64,000 nt of DNA from JBJXGE01 sp046154185 (GTDB taxonomy: Bacteria > Planctomycetota > UBA8108 > UBA1146 > JAJFFE01): NCBI GenBank assembly GCA_046154185.1, contig JBJXGE010000084.1:1-64000 (forward strand), read 5' to 3'. A program made the position numbers and the translations under genes. The notes beneath the pieces are model-generated. The model was not told where the DNA came from. It saw only the letters and a program-made list of their open reading frames with translations, and did no database searches. This document shows positions 44,322-52,734 of this stretch, in pieces (within the stretch, counting starts at the first letter, position 1; every line of letters starts with the position of its first letter).

Positions 44322-46437
44322 ACTGGGGCGCAGCCAGCGCGGGCGGCTCGAGCGCGAGGGCTTTCGTTACGTCCATTTGCTGGCGAGCGAAAGCGCCGCG
44401 CTCGAGGCGACGATCGAGCGTCAGCCGCTTTGGTCGGATCGGCGCGAGGAATGTGGCCCCTTCGATTGCATCGGCGATGTGCACGGTTGTTACGACGAAC
44501 TCGTGGAGCTGCTCCAGCTGCTCGAATATCGCGACTCGGACGGCGTCTGGTCGCATAAGGAAGGTCGGCGCGCCATTTTCGTCGGCGATCTCGTCGATCG
44601 CGGGCCGCGCTCACTGGATTGCTTGCGCCTCGTCGCGCGTATGGTCGAGAAGGGGAACGCGTTCTGCGTGCCCGGCAATCACGACGTGAAACTCATGCGC
44701 GCGCTCAACCGCGCTCGCGTCAGAGTCAGCCACGGCCTCGAGCGAACGCTCGCGGAATTCGATGCACTACCCGCAGATCAGCGCGAGGCGGAGAAAGGCG
44801 CAGCAGCGGAGTTCATCAACTCTCTGGTCGGTCATCTAGTTCTGGATCGCGGGAAATTGGTAGTCGCGCACGCCGGCATGAAGCAATCGATGCAGGGGCG
44901 CGGCTCGGCTGCCGTGCGCGAGTTCGCGCTCTACGGCGAAACGACCGGCGAGGTCGATTCCTATGGCCTACCGGTGCGCTACAACTGGGCCGCTGAGTAT
45001 CGCGGCGATGCTATCGTCGTCTACGGGCACACGCCGGTCCTGGAAGCCGAGTGGCTTAACAAGACCATCTGCATCGATACCGGCTGCGTGTTCGGCGGGA
45101 GCTTGACTGCGCTGCGCTATCCTGAGATGGAACTCACTTCGGTACCGGCCGCGGCCGTCTACTACGAGCCGATTCGTCCGTTGGGGAACGTCGAGCGACG
45201 TCTTTCCACTCAACACGAAGACGACGAGACGCTTGATATCGGCGACATCTACGGCAAACGGGTGCTGACGACCCGGCTCATCCCGTCGATCATCGTTTCC
45301 GCCGGGGAGTCGGCGGCGGCGCTCGAAACGATGAGCCGCTTTGCCGTGAATCCGAAATGGCTGATCTACTTGCCGCCGACGATGTCACCGAGAGAAACGA
45401 GTCTGCGCGCCGATTTTCTCGAGTACCCGACGGAGGCTTTTCAGTACTATCGCGCGGGCGGCGTACCGTCGGTGTTGTGCGAAGAAAAGCACATGGGGTC
45501 ACAGGCGGTTTTGATTGTCTGTCGCGACGAGACGGTCGCGCGCCGCCGCTTCGGCATCGACGGCGCTGGCGCAGGGATTATCTACACCCGCACCGGCCGG
45601 CGCTTCTTCGAAGATCGAGAGTTGGAAGTCGCGCTTATCGACCGAGTGCGCCATGCTGCCGAATCCGCGGATTGGTGGAAGCGATTTGCGACCGACTGGT
45701 TTGCGCTCGACGCGGAATTGATGCCGTGGTCCGCAAAAGCGCAGGCGCTTCTTCGACATCAATACGCGGCAGTCGGTCGATCCGCGAGCGAAGCGCTCGC
45801 GGACCTCTGCGCGGTGACCGATCAAGCCGAAGCCGCCGGCCGTTCGCTCGACGGACTCGCAGCGCGGGCGCGCGAGCGCCGCGCCTGCGTCGACGCTTTC
45901 ATCGCCGCTTATCGGCGCTACTGCTGGCACGTCGGCGGGCTCGAGGACTTACGGCTAGCGCCGTTTCACTTGCTGGCGGCGGAGTGCGGCACGTTCGTCG
46001 ATAAGGATCATGGTTGGCATCTCGCGACGCTCGCCGAACTCGCGAACAGCGCGGGCGCTGCGCCGGTGCTGATGGCGACTCAGTCGTTGCGAGTCGACCT
46101 CGCGGACCCCAAGTCGGAGGCCTTGGCGACCGACTGGTGGCTCGAGCTCACGACGCAGGGCGGCGAAGGCATGGTTGTGAAGCCGTTCAATTTCATCGCA
46201 CGCGGACGCCGCGGCATTCTGCAGCCGTCGATCAAATGCCGTGGTCGCGAATACCTCCGAATCATCTACGGCGCGGAGTATACGCGCCCGGAACAACTCG
46301 AGCGGCTTCGCAGTCGCGGCCTTGGTCACAAGCGCTCGCTCGCTGCGCGCGAGTTCGCACTGGGCATTGAAGCGCTCGAGCGCTTTGCAAAGCGGGAGCC
46401 CTGCGCCGCGTGCACGAGTGCGTGTTCGGCGTTCTAG
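44200..46437 (+). CDS. pnkp: Pnkp phosphatase-ligase part (RNA repair), frame-disrupted at both ends
   Basis: 745-residue frame. The first ~80 residues are the C-terminal part of the kinase module (PVAIVFNLDVDICIARNKTRPE). A metallophosphoesterase follows with CIGDVHGCYDEL, FVGDLVDRGP, VPGNHD, VVAHAG and VYGHTP: the 2',3'-phosphatase. From ~380 comes the adenylyltransferase (ligase) with the lysine motif EEKHMGS, then GEGMVVKP and IKCRGREYLRIIYG. The frame ends at 46437, but the expected tail (RRVHECVFGVLALES...) continues in another frame to TAA at 46470-46472, so a base appears lost near 46400 in a C-run. Bacterial Pnkp normally partners Hen1 methyltransferase; no hen1 is next to it here. 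Confidence 0.85.
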   Translation: MPVAIVFNLDVDICIARNKTRPERAGSQRYVLAQYKSLRRELGRSQRGRLEREGFRYVHLLASESAALEATIERQPLWSDRREECGPFDCIGDVHGCYDELVELLQLLEYRDSDGVWSHKEGRRAIFVGDLVDRGPRSLDCLRLVARMVEKGNAFCVPGNHDVKLMRALNRARVRVSHGLERTLAEFDALPADQREAEKGAAAEFINSLVGHLVLDRGKLVVAHAGMKQSMQGRGSAAVREFALYGETTGEVDSYGLPVRYNWAAEYRGDAIVVYGHTPVLEAEWLNKTICIDTGCVFGGSLTALRYPEMELTSVPAAAVYYEPIRPLGNVERRLSTQHEDDETLDIGDIYGKRVLTTRLIPSIIVSAGESAAALETMSRFAVNPKWLIYLPPTMSPRETSLRADFLEYPTEAFQYYRAGGVPSVLCEEKHMGSQAVLIVCRDETVARRRFGIDGAGAGIIYTRTGRRFFEDRELEVALIDRVRHAAESADWWKRFATDWFALDAELMPWSAKAQALLRHQYAAVGRSASEALADLCAVTDQAEAAGRSLDGLAARARERRACVDAFIAAYRRYCWHVGGLEDLRLAPFHLLAAECGTFVDKDHGWHLATLAELANSAGAAPVLMATQSLRVDLADPKSEALATDWWLELTTQGGEGMVVKPFNFIARGRRGILQPSIKCRGREYLRIIYGAEYTRPEQLERLRSRGLGHKRSLAAREFALGIEALERFAKREPCAACTSACSAF

Positions 46438-46517
46438 CGCTCGAGAGCGACCCGATCGACCCGCGGCTATAAGCCGTGGCGCGACAAGGGCGCTGACTCA
46501 AAAATACTCCTCTGCCT

Positions 46518-46542
46518 TGCAAAACAACGCGTTGTTATTGCA
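46518..46542. promoter_or_regulatory. palindrome upstream of the AAA_14 ATPase gene
   Basis: Perfect 14-bp palindrome AACAACGCGTTGTT at 46523-46536, framed by TGCAA and TTGCA arms with one extra base, 11 bp before the ATG at 46553. This is a candidate operator or RNA hairpin controlling translation. Confidence 0.5.
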
Positions 46543-46552
46543 TGCTGCGCTC

Positions 46553-47917
46553 ATGAAACGATCGGCTACCACAGCGCTCGATGAATGGATGAGTGACCCA
46601 CACCGACGGCCAGTGGTGCTTCGAGGCGCCCGCCAGGTCGGGAAAACCTGGTTAGTCCGCGACCTCGCAACGCGGTCCGGACTCCAATTGATCGAGCTGA
46701 ATTTCGAGCGCGAGCCACGTTTGCGCAAAGCCTTTGCGTCGAATGATCCAACTGTAGTACTTGGCGAGTTAACGTTGCTCACGAATCGCGAAATCCCGGT
46801 GGACCGATCGCTCCTCTTTTTGGATGAAGTTCAAGCCGCCGGCGAATTGCTCGCGAAACTTCGTTGGTTCTATGAAGAGCTGCCGGCGCTGCCAGTTGTT
46901 GCTGCGGGTTCACTGCTCGAATTCACGCTGGCCGAGCACTCGTTCAGCATGCCGGTCGGGCGCATCAGTTTCCGACATATCGAGCCGATGTCATTTCCTG
47001 AGTTTCTTGAGGCGCATGAGCAAGAGCGACTCGTTCGACTATTAGCGAAGTGGCGACCGGGAAGCCGACTGTCCGCCGCGACTCACGAGTCGGCGACTCA
47101 GTGGTTCCATCGTTACGCAATGGTCGGGGGGATGCCGTCAGTTGTCGCAGCGGATGTCGGCGGGCGGGCGCCCCACGTTTGTCGGGAGCTACAGACTGAA
47201 CTCGTTGCCACTTATCGTGCGGACTTCGCGAAGTATGCCGGACGCATGGATCGAAACGTGCTCGATTCAGTGCTTGCGGCGGTAGCAGGATCAATTGGCG
47301 CCAAATTTGTCTATGCAAAGGTTCGTGACGGCGTCAAACAGCATCAGGCAAAGCATGCCCTGGAGCTGCTCGCAGCCGCGCGGCTGTGTCACCTCGTGCG
47401 CTACTCGTCGGCCCGCGAAGCGCCACTCGGAGCCGAAGTCAAAGACTCGTTTCGCAAGGCGGTGTTGTTGGATGTCGGCATCCTGCACGCGCTCGTGGGC
47501 ACTCCTGCGGCGGGCGCCTTTCCGACCCTGGAGTCGCTGAGTGCTTCGCTTCGCAATCGCGTTTGTGATCAGCTCGCAGCACAGCAGCTCAGACTCTTGA
47601 ATTCGACCGCGGATGGTCCGCAGCTCTATTATTGGCAACGCGAGGGTGGCCGATCCGGCGAAGTGGACTACATCATTCAAGTCGGCGGGGCCGTCATTCC
47701 TGTCGAACTCAAGGCTGGTGTATCGGGTTCGATGAAAAGCTTGCATCAATACATGTACGACATGCGCCTCAGCCGCGCGGTGCGTTGCGACGCCAACCCG
47801 CCGAGCCGCTCCCGCGTCGAAGTCGCAACAACGACGGGCGACGCGGTGTCGTACGAAATGTTGAGCGTTCCGCTGTACCTGCTATGGAACGTGGGTGCAA
47901 TCCTCAGCAGCGATTGA
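46553..47917 (+). CDS. AAA_14 / DUF4143 ATP-binding protein
   Basis: 454 residues from ATG 46553; the frame is open further upstream but that part overlaps the Pnkp gene and lacks protein character. Walker A GARQVGKTWL (about residue 26-35), Walker B SLLFLDEVQ (~84-92) and the sensor-like AAGSLLEF belong to the AAA_14 domain. DUF4143 follows with YRADFAKYAG and, near the C-terminus, EVDYIIQVGGAVIPVELKAG, a PD-(D/E)xK-type nuclease-like motif. Members are widespread and poorly understood, often in accessory or defence-like contexts. The gene begins 80 bp past the remnant end of Pnkp and has a palindrome just upstream. Confidence 0.9.
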   Translation: MKRSATTALDEWMSDPHRRPVVLRGARQVGKTWLVRDLATRSGLQLIELNFEREPRLRKAFASNDPTVVLGELTLLTNREIPVDRSLLFLDEVQAAGELLAKLRWFYEELPALPVVAAGSLLEFTLAEHSFSMPVGRISFRHIEPMSFPEFLEAHEQERLVRLLAKWRPGSRLSAATHESATQWFHRYAMVGGMPSVVAADVGGRAPHVCRELQTELVATYRADFAKYAGRMDRNVLDSVLAAVAGSIGAKFVYAKVRDGVKQHQAKHALELLAAARLCHLVRYSSAREAPLGAEVKDSFRKAVLLDVGILHALVGTPAAGAFPTLESLSASLRNRVCDQLAAQQLRLLNSTADGPQLYYWQREGGRSGEVDYIIQVGGAVIPVELKAGVSGSMKSLHQYMYDMRLSRAVRCDANPPSRSRVEVATTTGDAVSYEMLSVPLYLLWNVGAILSSD

Positions 47918-47944
47918 AGCACTGACTTCTCTCGGTGGATGGCA

Positions 47945-49081
47945 TCACGGAGAAACGCACGCCGCTAGAATCTCAAGGATTCGCTGATTCGTGTCCCAAT
48001 CCTTGACCGCGATGCGGATCGAATGGCGGCCGAGTTGTTGGCTCATGGACGACGTGTCGCGCAGATACAGTCCGCGGGCGCGCGCGCGCTCGCACACGAT
48101 CTCGGCAGCGGGGCCGGCGGAAGGCAGTTGGCAGAGAATGAAATTGGCGACGCTCGGTGTCACTGCGAAACTGAGGCGCGACCCGAGTGTGTCGGCAAAT
48201 TCGGCGCGCAGCGTGTGCGTCTCGTTCCAACGCGACTCGTAATACGAAGTATCGCGTAGCGCTTCGATCGCGGCGACTTGCGCGGGCAGGCTCACGGCCC
48301 ACGGCGGCGTGCGCCGTGCGAGCGATTCGATAATGCTCGGCGCCGCTACGAGGTACGCCGCGCGCAGTCCGCTCAGCGCATAGACCTTCGACATCGATTT
48401 CGCGACCACGACATTCGGGCGGCTCGCCGCGAAACGCTCGAGCGATTCGCCCGCGCCGGCGTAGTCGATGTAGGTCTCATCGATCCAGAAACGCGTGCGC
48501 GCAGGCGCCGCGGCGAGCACTCGCTCGAGCTCGGCGCGTGACACGTATCGTCCCGTCGGGCTGTTCGGATTCACGATGACAACGACGTCATAGCCATCGG
48601 CGAGGCGCCGCGCGAGCTGCGCGACGTCGACCTGAAACCCGTCGGCCCGAGCAAGTGCGAATCGCTCGACACTACAACCCACAACTTGTTCGAGCACGTG
48701 CGCATATTCGCCATAGCTTGGATCGAGGACCAACGCGCGCGAAGCCGAGATCAACCACTCGCGAAACGCCAAGAAAATCAGCGCCGATGATCCATCGCCC
48801 GGCAACACACAACGCGCGTCGAGATCGCGACACTCCGCGATGCACCGAATCATTCCTTCGCAGCCGGTCGGCGGCGATGTGCGAATGAGCCACTCCAAAT
48901 GCGGCTCGATGGCCGCGATGATTCTTGGGGACGGAGGAAACCAAGCGTCGAGCACGTCGGCGTTGATCACACCCGCGCGTTTCTCGAGCGTCCGCAAGTC
49001 GTCGCCGATGGCATTCCAAAACGCGCCGCCGTGTTCGCAGCGAGCCGCAGCGGCTCCCGCACTCGAAAATGGCGCACTCAC
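47945..49081 (-). CDS. HisC-like class I/II PLP-dependent aminotransferase
   Basis: 378 residues from a GTG. Fold-type I aminotransferase features: PGDGSSALIFLAF (cofactor-binding start), VIVNPNSPTGRYVSR (Asn that hydrogen-bonds PLP), FWIDETYIDY (Asp) and VVAKSMSKVYALSGLRAAYLV (PLP Lys, about residue 230), with a C-terminal Arg (HSIRIAV) for substrate carboxylate. It belongs to the histidinol-phosphate aminotransferase / threonine-phosphate decarboxylase group. The Cys-rich insert around CEGMIRCIAECRDLDARC is distinctive. No his or cob genes are adjacent, so the substrate cannot be named. Confidence 0.85.
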   Translation of the reverse strand: MSAPFSSAGAAAARCEHGGAFWNAIGDDLRTLEKRAGVINADVLDAWFPPSPRIIAAIEPHLEWLIRTSPPTGCEGMIRCIAECRDLDARCVLPGDGSSALIFLAFREWLISASRALVLDPSYGEYAHVLEQVVGCSVERFALARADGFQVDVAQLARRLADGYDVVVIVNPNSPTGRYVSRAELERVLAAAPARTRFWIDETYIDYAGAGESLERFAASRPNVVVAKSMSKVYALSGLRAAYLVAAPSIIESLARRTPPWAVSLPAQVAAIEALRDTSYYESRWNETHTLRAEFADTLGSRLSFAVTPSVANFILCQLPSAGPAAEIVCERARARGLYLRDTSSMSQQLGRHSIRIAVKDWDTNQRILEILAACVSP

Positions 49082-49126
49082 TGCTACTGACCCAACTTTC
49101 GACTCTGTGAGACCTCAGTCGTGAAG

Positions 49127-49690
49127 AGGAACTCCTCCGCGCCGGGTCGCACCCCTTCAGGGTGCGGCCGTTTTATTCTGGTTACCCAGGGCTTCGCCCT
49201 GGGCTGATGAATTGCGCCCCGTTGGGGCTTCGGTTGAACACGTGAGACGTCGCCCCGAATGCATGGTTTTCTCCATTCGCTTCGTGCATTTCGAAGTTCG
49301 TCCGCGCGTCGACGTATCCGTGAACGCGAAGTGACTTCCCGTGCGCGAGGCCGAACCCGCAAAGCGTTTCTCCGAAGCTTTGCACGCCCATGGATGTCGC
49401 CCGCGCGAAAGCGCACCGCGATTGGATGTGCCTCTGTGCGCGTTGCGATGCCGCGCTTGTTCAACCGAAGCCCCGCAGGGGCGCGATTCATCAGCCCGGG
49501 GCGAAGCCCCGGGTAAATCGCCACAACACGATTTCAGCCTGCAAGGCTGCGACGCCGGGTCGCACCCCTTCAGAATGCGGCCGTTTTATTCCTGTTACCC
49601 AGGGCTTCGCCATCCGTAGCTCAACGCTGCTGATGAATTGCGCCCCGTTGGGGCTCCGGTTGAACTCTTCCGACATCTCCTCGCGATCGT
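49127..49690. repeat. hairpin-mosaic repeat locus A
   Basis: A run of perfect short hairpins in the order GCACCCCTTCAGGGTGC, CCCAGGGCTTCGCCCTGGG, GCCCCGTTGGGGC, then a ~230-bp core, then the same types in inverted order (GCCCCGCAGGGGC, CCCGGGGCTTCGCCCCGGG in reverse sense, CAGCCTGCAAGGCTG) and a further partial series to 49690. Blocks recur at 56949-57640. Nothing coding is supported from 49082 to 49872 apart from this element. Confidence 0.85.
49233..49465 (-). repeat. GTTGAAC-bounded repeat core, single unit
   Basis: 233 bp bounded by GTTGAAC (49233-49239) and its inverse GTTCAAC (49459-49465). On the minus strand it matches both units of the core at 57037-57457, sharing blocks such as GCACATCCAATCGCGGTGCG and TTCACGGATACGTC. 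Confidence 0.8.
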
Positions 49691-49872
49691 GGCCGCTTGC
49701 GGATTCGGACTGCTTCCTTCAGTGTCTGCGCGTCGAGAACTGAGACGAGCTCAGCGTGAAGCCGTCCCTTCTAACAGGTCGCTTGACGCGCCAACAGCAA
49801 CGACTCGCACGCGTTCGTCCGCCGCGATGAAAGACTCGCCAACCCCGCGCCTTCCGCCTAAACTCCGCGACC

Positions 49873-50538
49873 ATGTTTCGTCGTCGAATCCTATTGGCGC
49901 TCGTCGCCGGCATCGCCGTGACGGGTTCGTTGACAACCCTATCTTTTGGCGCCGACGAGAGCGCTCCGTCGGCCGCGAAACCTCGGTCTGCGGGCGACCT
50001 CGCGCGGGAGATCTTGGAAACCGGCGAATACCAAACGGAGCTGCCGGATCGCAAAATCGAACTGAACGATGATGGACAAATGCCACTCTGGCTGGCCGAG
50101 GCGTTGGTTGTCGTCTTCTGGGTCGTGCTCATCGGAATCGGCGTGCTCGCGTTGGTCGCGCTCGCGTGGCAACTCTTCGATGTCAGCGCGCTGCGACGAA
50201 AAACACGCGCCGCGCCAATCAGCCAATCCCCCATGACTCTCAGTCGGCGTCCGCTCGAAGATGCTGAAGCCATCGCACGCGAGGGCCGCTTCGACGAAGC
50301 AGTACACGTGTTGCTGCTGCGCAGCATCGAAGAACTGCGCACCGGCGGCGTGTATCGCCCCTCCGTTTCCTTGACAAGTCGTGAAATCCTCGCGGGCGCT
50401 CCGCTTTCGGCGACGCAACAAAACATGCTCGGCCTGCTCGTCGACAAAGTGGAAATAAGTTTGTTCGGTCAAATCGCGCTCTCGCAGCGCGACTACGATG
50501 AATGCGCCGCACGCTTTCGCGAGATTCACCGACTGTGA
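49873..50538 (+). CDS. DUF4129-type exported/membrane protein
   Basis: 221 residues with a signal sequence (ILLALVAGIAVTGSL ... SFGAD), a soluble stretch with AREILETGEYQTELPDRK, one transmembrane helix (ALVVVFWVVLIGIGVLALVALAW) and a C-terminal cytoplasmic part (EDAEAIAREGRFDEAVHVLLLRSIEEL, SLTSREIL, YDECAARFREI) matching the DUF4129 pattern, which is helical and often found in MoxR operons. It opens a six-gene overlapping unit: its stop overlaps the next GTG start (GTGA). Confidence 0.83.
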   Translation: MFRRRILLALVAGIAVTGSLTTLSFGADESAPSAAKPRSAGDLAREILETGEYQTELPDRKIELNDDGQMPLWLAEALVVVFWVVLIGIGVLALVALAWQLFDVSALRRKTRAAPISQSPMTLSRRPLEDAEAIAREGRFDEAVHVLLLRSIEELRTGGVYRPSVSLTSREILAGAPLSATQQNMLGLLVDKVEISLFGQIALSQRDYDECAARFREIHRL

Positions 50539-51791
50539 AGGAAATCGCCGGTCCGGGGCCTATTTTTAAACGCAAGACGATCGGCTGGCTGATCGCGGTC
50601 AGCTCCACAACGCTCATCTTCGGCATGCTGCTCGGTATTTTCGGCACCGAAGTATTCGACGCGCCGTCGATCCAAAGCGATTCGTTCAGCGTCTCCGCCC
50701 TCGGTCATCACGCCTTCGTGGAAGTGCTCCGTCAGCGTAGCGTCACCGTCATCAAGAGCCGCGCTCATTCGGAGCGCAAGGTGAATGAGCAAGGCGTGCT
50801 CGTATTGGCGGAACCCACTCTGGACGACGCCGCGGATGATGACCTAGAACGCTATGACGAAGCGCTCGCGAGCGACCTGCCGACCTTAGTCGTCCTGCGG
50901 AAATACTCCGGAGAGCAATCCCTCGAACTCGAAAACCGGCGCTGGATCGATCGAGCGGACTGGGTCCCAGCCGATGCGACGCTCGCACCGCTTGCCGGCC
51001 TGCTCGACGATGTGCAACTTGTGCGCCCCGAGCTTGACGTCATCGGTGCGTGGTCCACCAGCGGGTTGAGTTACGAGCCAACACTGGTGACGCCGCAGCT
51101 GATCACGGGAAGTCTCAAGCCGATCATCTCCTGTTCGGCCGGTGTGCTCCTCGGTGAACTCGTCGATTCCGCGCGCGAGGCGCCGCTCCTCGTGCTCGCC
51201 GATCCTGGTGTCATTGCGAACTATGGCATCGGCCGAGGCGAGAACGCGGAGCTTGCCATCGCGATCATCGATCGTTTGCGCGGGCTCGACGGCAATGTGG
51301 TGTTCGATGAAGTTCTGCACGGACATGGTCACACACCATCCGTTTGGCGCGAGATGTTCGCGTTCCCGATGTTGCTGGTCACGCTGCAAGTGCTCATCGG
51401 CTTAGCAGCACTCCTGTGGTCGACCATGGGTCGTTTCGGCGGATTAGTTCCGGCGCCGGTCGCCATCGCCGCTGGCAAGGAAGCGCTCGTGCAAAACATC
51501 TCGGAGCTGCTCCTGCTCGGCGGGCACAGCGCGGACACGGCGCGCCGTTATCTGCGCGGCACCCTCCGCGACGTGTGCGAGGGGCTCCATTTGGACGCGA
51601 CGCTCGCCGACGATGCGCTCGAGCTCCGCCTGGCGGAAATCAGCCGAGTTCGCCAAGCTGAAGCGAGCTACGCGCGCATGCGCGCAGAACTCGCGCATCT
51701 CAAACCCAGGGGCCGTCAGCGCCTCACCGCGTTGCGCGTGGCGCGCGCCGTTTACGAATGGAAGCAGGAGCTGTTGCGTGCAACTCGCTGA
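50535..51791 (+). CDS. DUF4350-type membrane protein
   Basis: 418 residues from a GTG that overlaps the previous stop. Transmembrane helix near residues 16-36 (IGWLIAVSSTTLIFGMLLGI). The extracytoplasmic part contains SALGHHAFVEVLRQR, VLVLAEPTL and LVLADPGVIANYGIGRGENAELAIAIID, typical of the DUF4350 (GATase-like, inactive) fold. A second helix lies near 285 (PMLLVTLQVLIGLAALLW), and a cytoplasmic helical tail follows. Such proteins accompany MoxR and DUF58 and are thought to form a membrane complex; the precise role is unknown. Confidence 0.82.
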   Translation: MKEIAGPGPIFKRKTIGWLIAVSSTTLIFGMLLGIFGTEVFDAPSIQSDSFSVSALGHHAFVEVLRQRSVTVIKSRAHSERKVNEQGVLVLAEPTLDDAADDDLERYDEALASDLPTLVVLRKYSGEQSLELENRRWIDRADWVPADATLAPLAGLLDDVQLVRPELDVIGAWSTSGLSYEPTLVTPQLITGSLKPIISCSAGVLLGELVDSAREAPLLVLADPGVIANYGIGRGENAELAIAIIDRLRGLDGNVVFDEVLHGHGHTPSVWREMFAFPMLLVTLQVLIGLAALLWSTMGRFGGLVPAPVAIAAGKEALVQNISELLLLGGHSADTARRYLRGTLRDVCEGLHLDATLADDALELRLAEISRVRQAEASYARMRAELAHLKPRGRQRLTALRVARAVYEWKQELLRATR

Positions 51792-52734
51792 TCTCGAGAC
51801 TCTTTCTCAACGTCTCAAGGAACAGACGCAGCGTGTGGTGGTCGGTCAAGACCGACCCTTCGAACTGATGCTCGTCGCGCTCCTCGCCGAGGGCCATGTG
51901 TTGCTCGAGGGTGTGCCAGGCATGGCGAAAACGCTGCTCGCGCGCGCGTTCGCGGCCGGTCTCTCCCTCAAGTTTTCGCGCATTCAATTCACACCCGACC
52001 TCATGCCGGCCGATGTCATCGGCACGAACCTGTTCAACTTCTCGACCAATCAGTTTGTGCTGACGAAGGGGCCGATCTTCACACAAGTGTTGCTTGCGGA
52101 TGAGATCAATCGCACGCCGCCGAAAACGCAAGCGGCGCTCCTCGAAGCCATGCAGGAACGATCCGTCACACTCGATAGCGCCACGCATCCCCTCGGCAGC
52201 GGCTTCATGGTTATCGCGACGCAGAATCCGATCGAACACGAGGGTACCTATCCGCTGCCCGAAGCCCAACTCGACCGGTTCCTGTTCAAGATTCGCATGC
52301 AGTATCCGACGCGCGATGAAGAACTCACGATGGTGCGCGTGCATGGGCAGCGGACAAGCATGCCGAATCTCGCTGACTTCGCGCTCGCGGAGATCGCCGA
52401 CGTCGCACTCCTCGAAACCGCGCGCCGCATGATCAGCTCGCTGACGCTCGCGCCCGAGATGGAGGCTTACATCGTCGATCTTGTGCGCGCGACGCGCGAA
52501 CACCCGGCGCTCCTCTGCGGCGCTTCGCCGCGGGCGGCAAGCATGCTCGCATGCGCGGCGCGCACGTACGCCGCGCTCAAGGGTCGCAATTACGTGATTC
52601 CCGACGATGTCAAAGCATTGCTCGAGCCAGTGCTCGCGCATCGACTCGTGTTGGCGCCCGGCGCCGAAATCGACGGCACGACCGCCAACGCCGTCTTGAC
52701 GCAAGTCGCCGAGCAATTGGCGGCGCCGCGATGA
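51778..52734 (+). CDS. MoxR-family AAA+ ATPase
   Basis: 318 residues from GTG 51778, with AGGAG about seven bases upstream; overlaps the previous gene by 14 bp. Motifs: VVVGQDRPFELMLVALLAEGHVLLEGVPGMAKT (Walker A GVPGMAKT, where the usual second Gly is Ala-Lys in the MoxR manner), VLLADEINRTPPKTQAALLEAMQE (Walker B plus sensor), VIATQNPIEHEGTYPLPEAQLDRFLF (sensor 1 and Arg finger region) and GASPRAA (sensor 2). MoxR ATPases act as chaperone-like machines that mature metalloenzymes or envelope complexes, typically with a DUF58 protein, encoded next. Confidence 0.95.
   Translation: MQLADLETLSQRLKEQTQRVVVGQDRPFELMLVALLAEGHVLLEGVPGMAKTLLARAFAAGLSLKFSRIQFTPDLMPADVIGTNLFNFSTNQFVLTKGPIFTQVLLADEINRTPPKTQAALLEAMQERSVTLDSATHPLGSGFMVIATQNPIEHEGTYPLPEAQLDRFLFKIRMQYPTRDEELTMVRVHGQRTSMPNLADFALAEIADVALLETARRMISSLTLAPEMEAYIVDLVRATREHPALLCGASPRAASMLACAARTYAALKGRNYVIPDDVKALLEPVLAHRLVLAPGAEIDGTTANAVLTQVAEQLAAPR

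Noticed and set aside
46241..46552. N-terminal extension of the AAA_14 ATPase by 104 codons
   Set aside because: This stretch overlaps the Pnkp C-terminal region in another frame and does not look like protein; Walker A spacing fits the ATG at 46553.
49084..49743. ORFs through hairpin locus A (for example reading YPGLRPGLMN)
   Set aside because: They follow the hairpin repeats in several frames and recur at locus B with different frames; this is a well-known source of spurious hypothetical proteins.
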